A stretch of 64,000 nucleotides of DNA from Plenodomus lindquistii. Taxonomy: Eukaryota; Ascomycota; Dothideomycetes; Pleosporales; Leptosphaeriaceae. The notes beneath the pieces were generated by a model. That model did no database searches. It was not told the origin of the DNA and saw only the letters and a program-made list of their open reading frames with translations. Position numbers and translations under genes: made by a program. Positions 9,216 to 18,561 of this stretch are shown piece by piece. The first letter of the stretch is position 1, and each line of letters begins with the position of its first letter. Location: positions 1-64,000 of the forward strand of contig JANUWI010000020.1 in NCBI GenBank assembly GCA_025504975.1. The letters are read 5' to 3'.

Positions 9216-12200
9216 TGGAAGGCCAGCAACGCAGCGGCCGCGCCCTGGAGCACCCCCTCATACTGGCAGTTGGCCTTCATGCCCCGCGACCGGAACACGC
9301 CCTGCTCGCTGGTCTCCTCCCACTTGTTGCACAGCGCCTGAGGCGCCCAGCAGTAGTTGCATCGCGCGAATGGCTCAAACTTGACTCGATACAGCCACAT
9401 AAACTGCGCCTTCATCTGTGCAGCCTGCGCCGCGCTCACATGGGGACATGCTTTCCATTCGTGCCGCGCGGTCTCGCCCTTGGTGGCCATGCAGATCGCA
9501 CATGCATGCCTCCAGCGATCAAGGTATGTCTCCAGTCGCTCTAACTGGTACCGCACGTCCTCCGTCTTGCGCCGCTCCCACAGCTCTATCCTCTGCTCTT
9601 CCCTCGCCATGGCCTGCTCCAGCTTGCGCCGCTGTGCCTCACGCTCTGTGCCAGTATCCTCAGGTGCCTCCTTCTCTGCTGCTCGCTTCGTGCCACGGAG
9701 CGGTGCCTCGCAGAGATCGCACGCGGACTCGCCTGCCTCGCAGCGCTGTCTGTCCTGGCGGCCGTCCATGTAGCCATCGAGGATGACCCGCCGGCATGCT
9801 TGCGTGGCAAGAAACTCCTTGACTGGGGGCTCCATCTTGTAGCCCAGCGCCCGGCCTACTGTCCCGTCTTGATTCTGCCAGTACGCCCGCAGCACGATCG
9901 ACTCGCTGTTCAGACCCGATCGCCCAGCACGACCGCTCTCCTGCACGAACTGCATCAGCTGGAAGCACATGGTAACGTGGATCACCACCCGAACGCCCTC
10001 TGCATCAATACCTAGCCCTAGCATGGTCGTCGCTGTGCACAGCTTCTCGGCACCCGACGTAAACCTGCGCACCATCCGCTTCCTCGCTTCCTCCGTGTCC
10101 ATTTCCCGGTGGTAGGCAGTACAGGCTAGTACTTCGGCGAGCCGCTTGGTTTCCTTGACTGTGGGGCAGAAGACGATGATCTGCGCATCGGGTCCGTACT
10201 GCTTCCTCTTGTCTGCTACGAGCTGGAAGAGCGTCTGGTCTACCGGGCCGCGCGGGTAGTCGAGCACGCGGTAAGCGATATTGCGGCGCGCTGTGCTTGC
10301 GTCTCGACAGAGGGTGACCGTGGCAGCGTCCAAGCCAGCGCACTGGAAGAACGCAGGCTGCAGCGTGGGCGGTAGGGTGGCAGTGAGATACAGCACCTGC
10401 GTGCCCTTTTCCGTCATTTCCATCAACCGGAGCAGGTCAGGCCGCCAGGACTGGCTCGACTCGAGCAGCACGTGGCACTCGTCGATGACAATACGATCCA
10501 GCTGTCGCAACATGCGCTGTTCGTCCAGAAACCGGCCAAAGGACTTGGTGACGGCGCTCTCAGGCGTGATGAGCACAATGCTAGCCCAGTACGGAGGCCT
10601 CTGGCCATCCCAGATCGCACAAGAAATGCCCTGCTCGGTACACCGGACCTGCAGGTCGTCGCGTAGCGCCTTGTAGGGTGCAATCACTACGGTAATACCA
10701 CTAGGAGACAGGGACGCGGGGAGCATAAACAGTAGGCTCTTGCCAGAGCCCGTGGCCATCACCGCTACAATGCGGAGCTTGCGCTGGAGGACTGCGTCGA
10801 GAGCTGCCTTTTGCACGCCGCGATACCTCGCGTCAGGACGCCCTACGAGCCTGCAGAACTCAGCCTTGTAGTCTGCCGTGGCGAGCAAGGACCAGCGTGC
10901 AAGCGCCTGTTGCTGCCGCTGTGCCATCATCTCTGCGCGGGCGCCTGGGCGCAGTCCCACGTCCTCCCAGGCAGAAGCGAATTCGAGGATGCGATGCCAG
11001 TCTTGGCTCACGCGTCGAAACGCCTGCCGCTCCAACGTGGTCTGCCAGGGCGACTCGAGGCACGAGCGGCCATAGTTGGCCTCTTCGGTGGCTCGGTTGT
11101 GGCCAGACTGCAAGGCACGGGCGTCGTTCATCTCAGGCTCTTGGTCGTAGTAGAGCGTATCCAGCCACTGGCGCGCTGAGCCCTCCCGGATCAACTCTCG
11201 ATGGATGGCAGGATAGGCGTGTCGCCACGTCTGTGTCCCTAAAGCGATGTTTCCATGCCGCAACGTCTGCTCGCGCAAGACACGGCGTCTGCGGTCCGTT
11301 CCCCAGTATCCATCTGGATTAATGGGCGTGTCCCTTGGCCTAGTCCGCCTGTCCTCGTCTTCTTCATCGCCGTCTCCTGGGTCGCTGGACTCGCTGTCAC
11401 TGCCGTCCCACGGGGCTTCGGTGGGAGGCTCCCAGATGAAGGCAGTCACACGATCCACGTTGTAGCACATCATCTGCACGTCATCTATGAACGGCTGGCC
11501 GAGTCCAAGGAAGTACACCACTAGCTCGCTTACCTCTCGAGGGACGTAGCGGTGGATCGTCTTCACGCGCTTTGTGAAGCTGTAGCCCTTGTGGTACGTG
11601 GTCACGAACGACACCAATCCCCCTTCTACAAAGACACCACGGTGCCCGGCCCCGTTCGTGGGATTCTCGCGTGTCACAGACGTGATCTCTGTCCCTCGTG
11701 CAGGGGCACCCGCCGAGAGATGCACCAAGGCAAAAAGGCCCTCCTTGAACCGGCGCACGGCTTTCATGTACTGTGCCACGGCATCCTCTCGCCATACTGT
11801 TTTCGGTGGCTGCTGGGTGTAATCTATGCCCCGGACGAAGCGCTGCCCCAGAGCAGGCTCGTCCGCCAGGCGGTTGAACAGCCACGTGTCCCATCCGTCC
11901 AGCTGGTTGTCAGGGTGCTTGAGGAAGCTCCAGCCACATGTCATGTTCGCCGGCTGATCCACAAGCTGGTCCAGATCCAATGCGGGGAGCGTGGTGCTTC
12001 CCCTACGCACCTCGCCCCGATCGTCTAGGCTAAGGAGGAGAACGTCTCGTAGCAGCTGCACGCGTACGGTCTCGTAGAGTCCCTTGACCATGGATCGCAG
12101 CTCGGGCAGAGAGAAGCTCTGATTGTCAATCAGGATCCGGTCTCTGTCCCACGACACTCTCCCTGGTGCGTTCCGTCGTGCCGCCTGAGAGCGTGCCAGG

Positions 12201-12298
12201 GTGCGCTGGTGCAGAGTAGCCGTCGGGGTTGGCGGGCGTAGCTCGCGGCTGTTCGCCGCCGTCATCCTCTTCTCCACCCTCGTCGTCGCTTTTCTCAC
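9152..12298 (-). CDS. YR-RecQ family member truncated at both ends (TLH2)
   Basis: An open frame of about 1,000 residues without internal stops. Homology to TLH1 begins only near SWDRDRILIDN, so both N-terminal fingers and the first linker are missing, and the frame has no convincing ATG at that point. The recombinase region keeps APARGTEI, YHKGYS, TWRHAYPAIHR and GH...Y (QSGHNRATEEANYGRS). The helicase keeps ATGSGKS, DECH, TATLP and QESGRAGRSG, followed by CDLC and CxxC ribbons (CAIC, CNYC). After a conserved CQYEGVL the frame runs into repeat sequence at 9212, losing the last 50 or so residues seen in TLH1. It is probably a decaying or rearranged copy, although the core motifs are intact. 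Confidence 0.8.
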   Translation of the reverse strand: MRKATTRVEKRMTAANSRELRPPTPTATLHQRTLARSQAARRNAPGRVSWDRDRILIDNQSFSLPELRSMVKGLYETVRVQLLRDVLLLSLDDRGEVRRGSTTLPALDLDQLVDQPANMTCGWSFLKHPDNQLDGWDTWLFNRLADEPALGQRFVRGIDYTQQPPKTVWREDAVAQYMKAVRRFKEGLFALVHLSAGAPARGTEITSVTRENPTNGAGHRGVFVEGGLVSFVTTYHKGYSFTKRVKTIHRYVPREVSELVVYFLGLGQPFIDDVQMMCYNVDRVTAFIWEPPTEAPWDGSDSESSDPGDGDEEDEDRRTRPRDTPINPDGYWGTDRRRRVLREQTLRHGNIALGTQTWRHAYPAIHRELIREGSARQWLDTLYYDQEPEMNDARALQSGHNRATEEANYGRSCLESPWQTTLERQAFRRVSQDWHRILEFASAWEDVGLRPGARAEMMAQRQQQALARWSLLATADYKAEFCRLVGRPDARYRGVQKAALDAVLQRKLRIVAVMATGSGKSLLFMLPASLSPSGITVVIAPYKALRDDLQVRCTEQGISCAIWDGQRPPYWASIVLITPESAVTKSFGRFLDEQRMLRQLDRIVIDECHVLLESSQSWRPDLLRLMEMTEKGTQVLYLTATLPPTLQPAFFQCAGLDAATVTLCRDASTARRNIAYRVLDYPRGPVDQTLFQLVADKRKQYGPDAQIIVFCPTVKETKRLAEVLACTAYHREMDTEEARKRMVRRFTSGAEKLCTATTMLGLGIDAEGVRVVIHVTMCFQLMQFVQESGRAGRSGLNSESIVLRAYWQNQDGTVGRALGYKMEPPVKEFLATQACRRVILDGYMDGRQDRQRCEAGESACDLCEAPLRGTKRAAEKEAPEDTGTEREAQRRKLEQAMAREEQRIELWERRKTEDVRYQLERLETYLDRWRHACAICMATKGETARHEWKACPHVSAAQAAQMKAQFMWLYRVKFEPFARCNYCWAPQALCNKWEETSEQGVFRSRGMKANCQYEGVLQGAAAALLAFQTLSHGGNSTQPWVELGFLFC

Positions 12299-12419
12299 TA
12301 TCGCTCTCGTTCTCCCACTGCTCCTCTGGCTCCGGCTCCCATAGAAACGCAGTTAGCGACGCAACGCCATTGTGCATCATCTGTAGGTCATCTATAAAGC
12401 CTAGGAAAATGATCACCAA
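12170..12419 (-). pseudogene. Fragment of another YR-RecQ gene fused upstream of TLH2
   Basis: This frame reads FLGFIDDLQMM, AFLWEPEPEEQW, an acidic run and ANPDGY. It aligns with an internal part of TLH2 (GLGQPFIDDVQMM ... INPDGYWG) that occurs again about 270 residues later inside TLH2 itself. The homology then jumps to the earlier TLH2 segment SWDRDRILIDN in a different frame. The junction therefore joins a later protein segment to an earlier one, as expected from a rearrangement between two copies in tandem. Confidence 0.75.
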
Positions 12420-12667
12420 CTCGCTTCAAACAGATGAGCATTTAATAACACTCAGCTTTAATAGACCTCTCTATTCCTATTGCCCAAAAGAACTTCTTAA
12501 GCTTGCTTTCAAGCTACTATATATATATATTGTATAGACAGATCAACATTTTAGGATGTTAACCAGCTTTCCCAAAAGCAATCATCCTTAGAACTGGTGC
12601 TATTGAAGTGGACTTTTGTTTAAGATCTTGTGCATAACAAAGGTTCGTATCAAGTAACTAATTCCTT
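12420..12667. other. AT-rich spacer between TLH2 and TLH3
   Basis: About 250 bases, AT-rich, with a (TA)n run near 12520-12532. It holds the presumed 3' untranslated region of TLH3. No gene is seen. Confidence 0.6.
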
Positions 12668-15265
12668 TCACGTAGCTATCTCGGATAACGCTCGCTTCCT
12701 AGCACCAAGCCCAATTTGAAATCCAAGGAAAGTGTGCCACTCTCGACTCACAAGTCGATACTGAAGTCTTTTCGCCTTGATGTGTCCAGGAGCTTCCTCC
12801 ACACCTCTAGCATACGCAGCTCCTGCAAATAGAGATTCGTGCGCCGCCTGCTGGTCGTCAATTCCTCCTTTTAGTGGTCCATAGTCCCGCTTGAAGCCTC
12901 CGCTCTTCAGGTGCTGCCGAGAGATAGCGATAGCGATGTGACGATACATCCGGATGTTCAGATTAGGTATCTTCAGATGGAGGCTCGCTTCTCGATGGAG
13001 CACCTTGCTTAGACGAGAGCTGTCCCAGGTTCCAGCTTTTTTTGGCCAGAGATACGGTGATGGCGGCTCCCTTCGTTCGTACACTAATATGTCAAGTTTT
13101 TGCCAGAAGGGTAGAACAAGCCAGAGATAGTAAACGAGCAGCTCGCTCACTTCTTTTGGCAAATATCTGTGGATAATTTTCAATGTGCCAGTAATATTGT
13201 AGCCTTTGTGATAACTGGTGACTGTGCCCACCAGTCCATTTTCAATGAAAATACTGCGGTGGTGACCGTTTGACGTGTTCATGTGTCGGAGCGTGAGAAT
13301 TTCTGTACCGCGAGCAGGCTGTCCTGAGGTGATATGCACAAGAAGTAGTAGCCTCTCTAGGAACGAGTCGACATCTTGAAAATATTGCTCAACCCGTTTT
13401 CTCTGCCACTTGATCTGACCAGACTCGGCCAGACTGAGGAACTCATCACCGAGCCATTCATGCTCGATGATCCGGTCCATGAGCCATTGTCCCGCGCCAC
13501 TCTTGCCGCATTGCAGAATTTCAGCGTTTCTGAGGTCCTTGAGAAAGGACCACCCTCCTTGGTTGTTTGCGTGATTGTCCTCCATCTTGTATAACCGGAG
13601 AAGAGGAATCGCTTCACATCTGCGCTCCTCTGGATGTAGCATCAGCAGCTCATTGAGATCTCGCTGCGCTAGTTTGACCTGCGTCGCAACAAAATCCCTC
13701 AGATCTCCCATAGTCAAGCTAATTTCATGATATGCGATCCTCTGGCAGTCTTCTGTCCAGATGATGAAACCTGTCCCTGTCGTATTGCTAGCGATTCTCC
13801 TGGCAATCTGCCGCTGCTTGTAAGCCCAATCAAATGGCGAACGAGAGCCCTGCACGAGGAAACGCTTCCTTAAATCGTCTAGCATGTCAGCAGGATACTC
13901 TACGTCTCCATCTTCGGCTGCCGCGACTGCTCTTCGTATCACAAGCATTTGCGCTAGCTTGACGAATTTAGACAAGACTGGCGAGTAGGCAGCAGCATCG
14001 TGGAACGCTCCGGCATTCTTCTCGTCAATACCAAGCACGGCGAGGAAGACCACTACTGGGCTTTCAAACACACTTCCGCGAAGTGGATGGTCGAGTAAGG
14101 ACATACAGAGTAGGAGCGTCGCTCTGTCCAATGCTCTCGTGTCCTTGCTCTGTCTCTGACAAAGCTTCCTTGCATGTTTGGCTGCCTCATGAATACAGGT
14201 GAGCTGTACAGCAGTGTATTGGTGAGGCAAGCGAGCCATTCCACCGTGGTCTTCGTCCTGACTGGTTCGGCACACGAAGCACAGAAGACGCTTCCAAGTG
14301 TATTTATAGGCTCTATAGGACTCCTTCCGGAGATTTACCATGAGTGCCTTCTCGCTCGCTCGGCTTGTGTCGTCGCTGACGAAACTGTTGATTCGAAACT
14401 GATCAAAGAAGCCAACCCTGTCATCACAAACATCTGCATGTGCCTGATCGACTAAGCGGTCAACGCTCTCAGCAAGAACGCACAGATCGGGCTCTAAGGC
14501 GGGGGCAGGCATATGACCAAGACGGGCAGTTTTCAGGAGTGGGACGCCTTTGAACAGCTGCCGCCATCGCGTAGCATCCAGCCAAGGATCAACTTCTGTC
14601 GCGACGGTCACACCCGGGCAACTGTCTAAACCAGCTTCTAGCGCCGTCCGACTGCTGGCTAACTCTGCATCGATCAACTCGTGCAGCACGGCCTCTCTAG
14701 AGAGAGCTGCCTTCCGTATGTTCTCTCGTAGTATTGGATGACTGATCACATCATTTCCGCCTGGATCAGGAGTAACCTCGAAGTACGATGACTGTGCGCC
14801 AGTTGCGAAAAAGCGTTGGCAATAAACATGCGTAAAGATAGGGCTGCCATTTTCGTACAGATGTTGTAAAGGCACGTGACGGCCGCCTCTTGTGGTTCGT
14901 ACTGTACGATGATTCTGAAAATGTCTTGACATGGTGTTCTCTGCACAAGGCGAAGCTGTCACTATCTTCGGACACTGAGAGCATTTCAAGCCCCGATGTA
15001 GTAATAATCCAGGTATTGGAGAAGATGTTGGCGCTGGGTACAGAATCCGGCTCTGTGTTGGATCCACAGCACCTGGGAATGCTTTCTGAAGCAATCGAGC
15101 GACGTACGCTGCTCCTCCTGTACCATCGCGCGGACGTACGTCTGGGTGCAACTTATGCTGGGCGCGAAGGTGCGTAGTGAGCGCACTGACTGAAGGACGA
15201 ACGCAGTATTGACACTTGCGACAGATCAGCACCTGATAGGGCTGGTGCAGTTCGAAAAGATCCAT
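12668..15265 (-). CDS. OrsD-finger tyrosine recombinase without helicase (TLH3)
   Basis: An 865-residue intact frame starting with ATG at 15265. N-terminal finger CRKCQYC...H...H (residues about 15-37) and a second CSQC...H...H near 95 match the C2H2 type of the fungal OrsD family. A YCQRFF...SYFEV segment follows. The recombinase-like domain has R in QPARGTEI (about 652), K in YHKGYN, HRYLPKEVSELLVYY, YRHIAIAISR and H...Y (AAHESLFAGAAYARG, Tyr about 817). The protein ends at EWHTFLGF plus about 20 residues, exactly where the RecQ domain begins in TLH1. It may be a natural recombinase-only form or a copy cut at the domain boundary; the clean stop and intact frame favour a functional protein. 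Confidence 0.88.
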   Translation of the reverse strand: MDLFELHQPYQVLICRKCQYCVRPSVSALTTHLRAQHKLHPDVRPRDGTGGAAYVARLLQKAFPGAVDPTQSRILYPAPTSSPIPGLLLHRGLKCSQCPKIVTASPCAENTMSRHFQNHRTVRTTRGGRHVPLQHLYENGSPIFTHVYCQRFFATGAQSSYFEVTPDPGGNDVISHPILRENIRKAALSREAVLHELIDAELASSRTALEAGLDSCPGVTVATEVDPWLDATRWRQLFKGVPLLKTARLGHMPAPALEPDLCVLAESVDRLVDQAHADVCDDRVGFFDQFRINSFVSDDTSRASEKALMVNLRKESYRAYKYTWKRLLCFVCRTSQDEDHGGMARLPHQYTAVQLTCIHEAAKHARKLCQRQSKDTRALDRATLLLCMSLLDHPLRGSVFESPVVVFLAVLGIDEKNAGAFHDAAAYSPVLSKFVKLAQMLVIRRAVAAAEDGDVEYPADMLDDLRKRFLVQGSRSPFDWAYKQRQIARRIASNTTGTGFIIWTEDCQRIAYHEISLTMGDLRDFVATQVKLAQRDLNELLMLHPEERRCEAIPLLRLYKMEDNHANNQGGWSFLKDLRNAEILQCGKSGAGQWLMDRIIEHEWLGDEFLSLAESGQIKWQRKRVEQYFQDVDSFLERLLLLVHITSGQPARGTEILTLRHMNTSNGHHRSIFIENGLVGTVTSYHKGYNITGTLKIIHRYLPKEVSELLVYYLWLVLPFWQKLDILVYERREPPSPYLWPKKAGTWDSSRLSKVLHREASLHLKIPNLNIRMYRHIAIAISRQHLKSGGFKRDYGPLKGGIDDQQAAHESLFAGAAYARGVEEAPGHIKAKRLQYRLVSREWHTFLGFQIGLGARKRALSEIAT

Positions 15266-15465
15266 TGTTCGGATGTATGAGGTGATAGATAGCTTGTGTT
15301 ACCACAGTACGCGTGGTAGGTGCTAGGCGCGACAGTTACGCGTTGGTGTGATGTTCTGGGTTCACTTCGGCACATGACCACAAACAACTGTGATTGGCTC
15401 GTCGAACGAATCGACTCGAGGCGATTTGAGCATAGGATGGAAATATTAAGTACATAGTCCGTAGA

Positions 15466-15497
<32 letters not shown>

Positions 15498-15499
15498 CC
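15266..15499. repeat. Intergenic, with a (TCCCTG)n microsatellite
   Basis: The 5' flank of TLH3 and 3' flank of the next gene. Five to six copies of CCCTGT lie at about 15468-15497. The hexamer resembles, but is not, the telomere unit. No gene is seen. Confidence 0.7.
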
Positions 15500-16024
15500 C
15501 TATCTTAATTGTGTAACAACGCTGCTTGGCTTCACCCTGTCCTTCCTAGTGCATGCGGCACGTGGTGTTGTAGAGTGCGTAGGTACAGATAACGACTTTA
15601 GCGATCCTGATGGCTTTGGTGATCTAGACGGCTTGACTGCAGACGGCCTTAGTGCAGACGGCTTTGGCTTTGGCTTTGGCTTTAGTTCTGGCTTTGGCTT
15701 TGGCTTTAGCTTTGGTTCTAGCTTTGGCTTCGGCTTCGGCTTTGGTTCAGGCTTCGGCTTTGGTTCAGGCTTTAGTTCAGGCTTTGGTTCAGGCTTCGGC
15801 TTTAGGTCAGGCTTTAGCTTTGGTAACTTGAACCGATTCGCATCGACAGTATCGCGTGCCATTGGCCAGTGGACGTAGTGGTCATCGCCCCTCCAATGGC
15901 TGTCACCTCCGTCCGATACACTTGGCGTCGAGGAGGCGTGTAAAGGCTGCAAGGCCTGCCTTGCGTCCAGCGTCTGCCCGACCGCGGAGAGAAAGGCGAT
16001 GACGGTAGCGGAGGAGAGATGCAT
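15500..16024 (-). CDS. Secreted Lys-Pro/Glu-Pro repeat protein
   Basis: 174 residues from ATG at 16024. The first 20 residues (MHLSSATVIAFLSAVGQTLD) look like a signal peptide. Residues about 65-125 are a run of KPK, KPE and KPEPKP dipeptide-type repeats, strongly basic and proline-rich, followed by a Ser/Pro/Arg tail without cysteines of note. The protein is probably extracellular or cell-wall bound; I do not recognise a catalytic domain. The DNA repeat (GGCTTTGGCTTT words on the + strand) makes length variation likely. Confidence 0.7.
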   Translation of the reverse strand: MHLSSATVIAFLSAVGQTLDARQALQPLHASSTPSVSDGGDSHWRGDDHYVHWPMARDTVDANRFKLPKLKPDLKPKPEPKPELKPEPKPKPEPKPKPKPKLEPKLKPKPKPELKPKPKPKPSALRPSAVKPSRSPKPSGSLKSLSVPTHSTTPRAACTRKDRVKPSSVVTQLR

Positions 16025-16143
16025 GATGCACGTAAGCGAGCAGAGGACGCTAGAGTAGAGAATAGGGAGCGGAGAGTATAGACTTACTAGTAGTCAAGAG
16101 GAAGGAACAATGGTAGATGGGAAAGAGCGTAGGGAAGAGCCCG

Positions 16144-16150
16144 CTATATA
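16144..16150 (-). promoter_or_regulatory. TATA-like element upstream of the Lys-Pro repeat gene
   Basis: TATATAG on the - strand, about 120 bases upstream of the ATG at 16024. The position is plausible for a fungal core promoter with an untranslated leader near 90 bases. It is inferred from position only. Confidence 0.4.
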
Positions 16151-16611
16151 GGCCGCACCCTTCTGTCTCTTCTCTGTTCCCGTGCCCGCAAGAAACAGCT
16201 GCGCGACTACGCGCCCTCCTGCCCCACCGAATATGCATTCCGCCTTGCTGTGCCGACTCCTTGAAACACAATTTTCTCTCCATGGCGTCTAAAAGTGCAT
16301 AGGATGCTAGGATAGTCCTAAAGTCCGCGTCACGCTGTGATAGTGGCACAGCACCGTAATGAGCCCGGCGTTGGGATGGTGGCACAGCACCGGAGCTGCT
16401 CTGACATCGCCATAGTGGCACAGGTCCCAATTCTCATGTGGATCCCAGGAGGCGGCGTGGGTAGCGCTAAGGCAAAAGAGAGCTTTCTGCTCAAATCAAC
16501 TGGTATGGGTACAGAGTACCCATTCTTGTGCAATTACATCACTAGGAGGAACACGGAGAGAATGTACGCTTCTATCGGTACGGTAAGATTGGTTACTAAC
16601 ACTATCCCTAG
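16151..16611. other. Intergenic region with short GGCACAGCACCG repeats
   Basis: No gene is supported. TGGCACAGCACCG or a close variant occurs three times at about 16342-16424. Open frames here lack fungal-like coding features. Confidence 0.5.
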
Positions 16612-17865
16612 CTAGGACTTCTCACACATGGCTTGTTGGTAGCGGAGCCAGATCGCACTCTCTGCTGGAGGCTTCTCGTGCGTCCATAAAGGATCATGCT
16701 GAAGTTGGGTCAGAAAGGCCTGCTCTGCATCCGTACGCTGCTGGCTGCCTTCTTCACCCCACTTTGTCTGCAGATCTGCCATCTCGTCTGCATACTGTTG
16801 TTCTATGCGCGCCTGCCTAGCAAAGTGATCCTCAAACAAGCTTTTGAACGGTTCGCCAGGAGGACTGATTTCTCCATCGTGCGCGGCATCGATCATATGC
16901 GTCGCCCACTGGCCTGGCAGCTCGAACAGTAGACCGCATCCCGCCACAGGACAGATACACGGCCTCCGGTCAGGGTGTGAATAATAGGCCTCGGTGGCCT
17001 GGATGAGAAGTAGCCGTTTGGCAAAGTGCCGGTAGAAAAACAGACTATGGTAGTACTCTATGCGGGAGAATGCCCCTACGGGCCCACTAAATCTCTTGGG
17101 TGGTGGGAGCACGGTTTGTCTCCTCCAATCCAGAGTCACCGCTTTCCAGGCTGCTAGCTGACTGTTACCGGGAGGGGTCTGACGCCATAAGGTTCTGGTC
17201 GCTCGTGCAGGGTATCCGGGTATCCGTTGAAGACAAGAGACCGATGCGCGAATGGGCCTTGGGCATTGCTCTACCATTGTCATAAAAGCAGTTGGTGGGG
17301 CTAAGCCAGCATCCTCTCCACTGATCCCGCTCAGGATAACGTTGTCCGCGCAGGGGAATCGCCATTGCAATACTTGCCAGAAGCGGTGGATTTGCTGGTC
17401 CCTAATATGGTCAGGAGGCCGTTTAGCGTACTGTTGTACGCCGTCCACCCACGCGTTGTGGCTAAGAGGTCCTGATCCGTCAAAATCCACTTCAACCTGC
17501 CTTACGCGGGCAAGGAAGTCTATAGCGTCGTAGGTATGGCCAGAGAACCCACCGGCGAGCAGCCACGTCCCATCGATCTTAACCCAGGCATCATGCCGAG
17601 ACCAAAACAGCTTTTCTGCCTCCCTGCGCGTCTTGGATGATACGCGCATAAGCTGGAACAGTACTGCGCTATCGCAGTGGCGGAAAATGGCTATCTGCAG
17701 CTCGGCAGGCAGTCGCGAGAACTGTGGGAAGTCCCTAGCTAGTTGGTGTACGGCTCTTGGTCGAACGTAGAGATGAAAAGGAGTACACGTCTCGCCGTCG
17801 TGCGTTGCATGTAGATTCCAGTCTAGCTCAGTAGTCCACGGACCTTGGGGGACTATGCGAGGCAT
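16612..17865 (-). CDS. F-box-like protein with C-terminal C2H2-like motif
   Basis: 417 residues from ATG at 17865, uninterrupted. Residues about 47-85 (FSRLPAELQIAIFRHCDS followed by LMRVSSKTRREAEKLFW) match the LP-x-E-L-x-x-I-F core of F-box or 2EXR domains. F-box proteins recruit substrates to SCF ubiquitin ligases; 2EXR proteins are abundant in ascomycetes with unknown roles. Near residue 305 CICPVAGCG...H...H resembles a single C2H2 finger. A charged helical segment with several Gln and Glu follows near the C-terminus. The assignment as F-box rather than 2EXR is uncertain. Intact, with no sign of decay. Confidence 0.72.
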   Translation of the reverse strand: MPRIVPQGPWTTELDWNLHATHDGETCTPFHLYVRPRAVHQLARDFPQFSRLPAELQIAIFRHCDSAVLFQLMRVSSKTRREAEKLFWSRHDAWVKIDGTWLLAGGFSGHTYDAIDFLARVRQVEVDFDGSGPLSHNAWVDGVQQYAKRPPDHIRDQQIHRFWQVLQWRFPCADNVILSGISGEDAGLAPPTAFMTMVEQCPRPIRASVSCLQRIPGYPARATRTLWRQTPPGNSQLAAWKAVTLDWRRQTVLPPPKRFSGPVGAFSRIEYYHSLFFYRHFAKRLLLIQATEAYYSHPDRRPCICPVAGCGLLFELPGQWATHMIDAAHDGEISPPGEPFKSLFEDHFARQARIEQQYADEMADLQTKWGEEGSQQRTDAEQAFLTQLQHDPLWTHEKPPAESAIWLRYQQAMCEKS

Positions 17866-18561
17866 TATAGGTCTGTAGACGCGGGGTAGGAGAACAAAAG
17901 ACAGAGCTAGGGTGTCTACACCACAACAAGAAGACGCAGAAACACGTAGTATGTTGTGCGGAATAGAAGGATGTTGGTAGATAGTACGATAGAGTGTGAA
18001 GGAGGGGTACTAGAGTAGTACGTGTCACACAGCTTGATAGCTTCCGTTGGACTTGATAATACTCTTTATACGTAACTTACGTCATGCACATCTAGAACAG
18101 CTAAACCCTTCTAGGTAGATTCGTGCTAGACCAAATCCGCCTTGCCGTAGTCGATTGTTATCTGCCACTTTCCAAGGATCAGGTAGCTTTCTGTGCCTCT
18201 GCGACGAAACAGACTATAGTATCATGTAACCGGGCACGGTAGTTGCTTCGTTCAGGCAATACATGTAAGCGCCCTCTCTCTTGCTGTGCCTTTCTCCTGA
18301 AACAGTCTACTAGGGCGCATACCCCTTTGGTAGCAAGGCGTACTCTGCGCAGCGGACCTAGTTCGTTCTCGAGCAGCTTCATACGCAACATGACAAGTAT
18401 ATGTACCCTCTTGTATGCTCCCTTCTACCATCTCAGTTCGTTACGCGATTCCTACCTTCTTCTATCTATGCTACCTTTCCCAAATCAACAACTAAATCTA
18501 TCTATACTACACTCGACCCGTCCACTGCCGTACAAACCATAGTCAATACCCACGCCTCAGT
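17866..18561. promoter_or_regulatory. Divergent promoter region
   Basis: About 700 bases between two divergently transcribed genes. On the - strand TATAAAG lies near 18064-18070, about 200 bases before the F-box-like start. Towards 18562 the + strand becomes rich in CTTCTATC and CCTTTCCC pyrimidine words typical of fungal leaders, ending in CCTCAGTATG. No ORF of note is seen. Confidence 0.4.

Noticed and set aside
15468..15497. Interstitial telomere repeat
   Set aside because: The hexamer is CCCTGT, not CCCTAA.
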